Shown here: piece after piece, positions 63,906 through 64,000 of the stretch
How the letters are laid out: each line of letters starts with the position of its first letter
How positions within the stretch are numbered: the first letter of the stretch is position 1
DNA from: Dokdonella_A sp963834755
GTDB lineage: Bacteria > Pseudomonadota > Gammaproteobacteria > Xanthomonadales > Rhodanobacteraceae
Direction: 5' to 3'
Length of the DNA: 64,000 nt
NCBI GenBank assembly: GCA_963834755.1
Contig: CAWICQ010000009.1
Coordinates: forward strand, 905,292 to 969,291
Notes under the pieces: model-generated
The model's input: only the letters and a program-made list of their open reading frames with translations
Told to the model about the DNA's origin: nothing
Databases searched by the model: none
Made by a program: the position numbers and the translations under genes

Positions 63906-64000
63906 TCAATTCCCTCCGTCGAATCCGTCGGCAAAGATCAGATCGCTGAATGCCGTGGTCGACAACACCTGCGAAGCCGTGGCCGGCAAATCACTGCCGC
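63906..64000 (-). CDS. C-terminal end of a secreted protein with IFADGF tail (5' end beyond window)
   Basis: A minus-strand frame enters from the right edge and ends at TGA 63908-63906. The visible residues end SDLIFADGFDGGN, matching the C-terminal motif of the beta-helix and cupredoxin-like proteins in this window. About 30 codons are visible, with Ser/Thr/Ala-rich sequence before the motif. The protein family cannot be told. Confidence 0.6.
   Translation of the reverse strand, partial: GSDLPATASQVLSTTAFSDLIFADGFDGGN

Noticed and set aside
1..64000. Searched by eye for tRNA, rRNA, transposase and integrase genes
   Set aside because: No cloverleaf with a GTTCRA T-arm outside genes and no recognisable mobile-element protein was found.

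Overview
This window is a contiguous stretch of a high-GC bacterial chromosome. Gene content points to a gammaproteobacterium of the order Xanthomonadales, most likely a Rhodanobacteraceae-type organism. The grounds are familiar Xanthomonadales housekeeping genes, YbaY-type and DUF3379 proteins, palindromic REP-like repeats with the core CTCTCCCGC...GCGGGAGAG, and secreted proteins ending in an I-F-x-[DN]-G-F-[DE] motif. The assignment is inference from protein character; no search was run.

Layout. 1-2585: subtilisin-like protease, running off the left edge. 2.8-9.6 kb: CtlX-like hydrolase coupled to tag, an EamA transporter, a DUF2214 protein, a threonine/serine dehydratase and pepN. 9.7-14.6 kb: mnmG preceded by a structured intergenic region, a YbaY-like lipoprotein and an FHA-GGDEF protein. 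14.8-19.8 kb: glyS-glyQ divergent from a GspE/PilB-type ATPase. 20-24 kb: BPSS1780-type membrane protein, tatABC, a SYLF protein and a beta-propeller protein with a possible C-terminal sorting signal. 24.3-29.1 kb: hemH, an alpha/beta hydrolase, a YgjP-like metalloprotease, rdgC and ttcA.

29.3-40.2 kb is the metabolic centrepiece: a divergent cbbR and a nearly continuous Calvin-Benson operon cbbL-cbbS-cbbX-cbbY-fbp-cbbP-cbbT-cbbA-cbbZ. RuBisCO is the red-type form I enzyme, accompanied by its matching CbbX activase. The operon supplies carboxylation, RuBisCO repair (activase, CbbY), phosphoglycolate salvage and most of RuBP regeneration. No rpe, gap or pgk lies in the window.

40.3-64 kb: a DUF465 protein, plsB, a lipoprotein, rep, tdk, mutM, a Gld-type ABC exporter set, a fatty-acid desaturase, rpmG-rpmB, a beta-helix secreted protein, a glycosyltransferase, an ECF sigma/anti-sigma pair, a cupredoxin-like secreted protein, parB-parA-rsmG, a short SPFH protein and the 3' end of another secreted protein at the right edge.

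Two further points stand out. First, at least seven single-base frameshifts interrupt six otherwise well-conserved genes, including essential glyQ and parB, and three of them fit homopolymer miscounts. They look like sequence errors rather than gene decay. Second, a minus-strand small RNA gene with a good promoter, a C-rich body and a strong terminator is predicted between rep and a lipoprotein gene (44267-44397). I see no tRNA, rRNA, CRISPR array, transposase or prophage gene.
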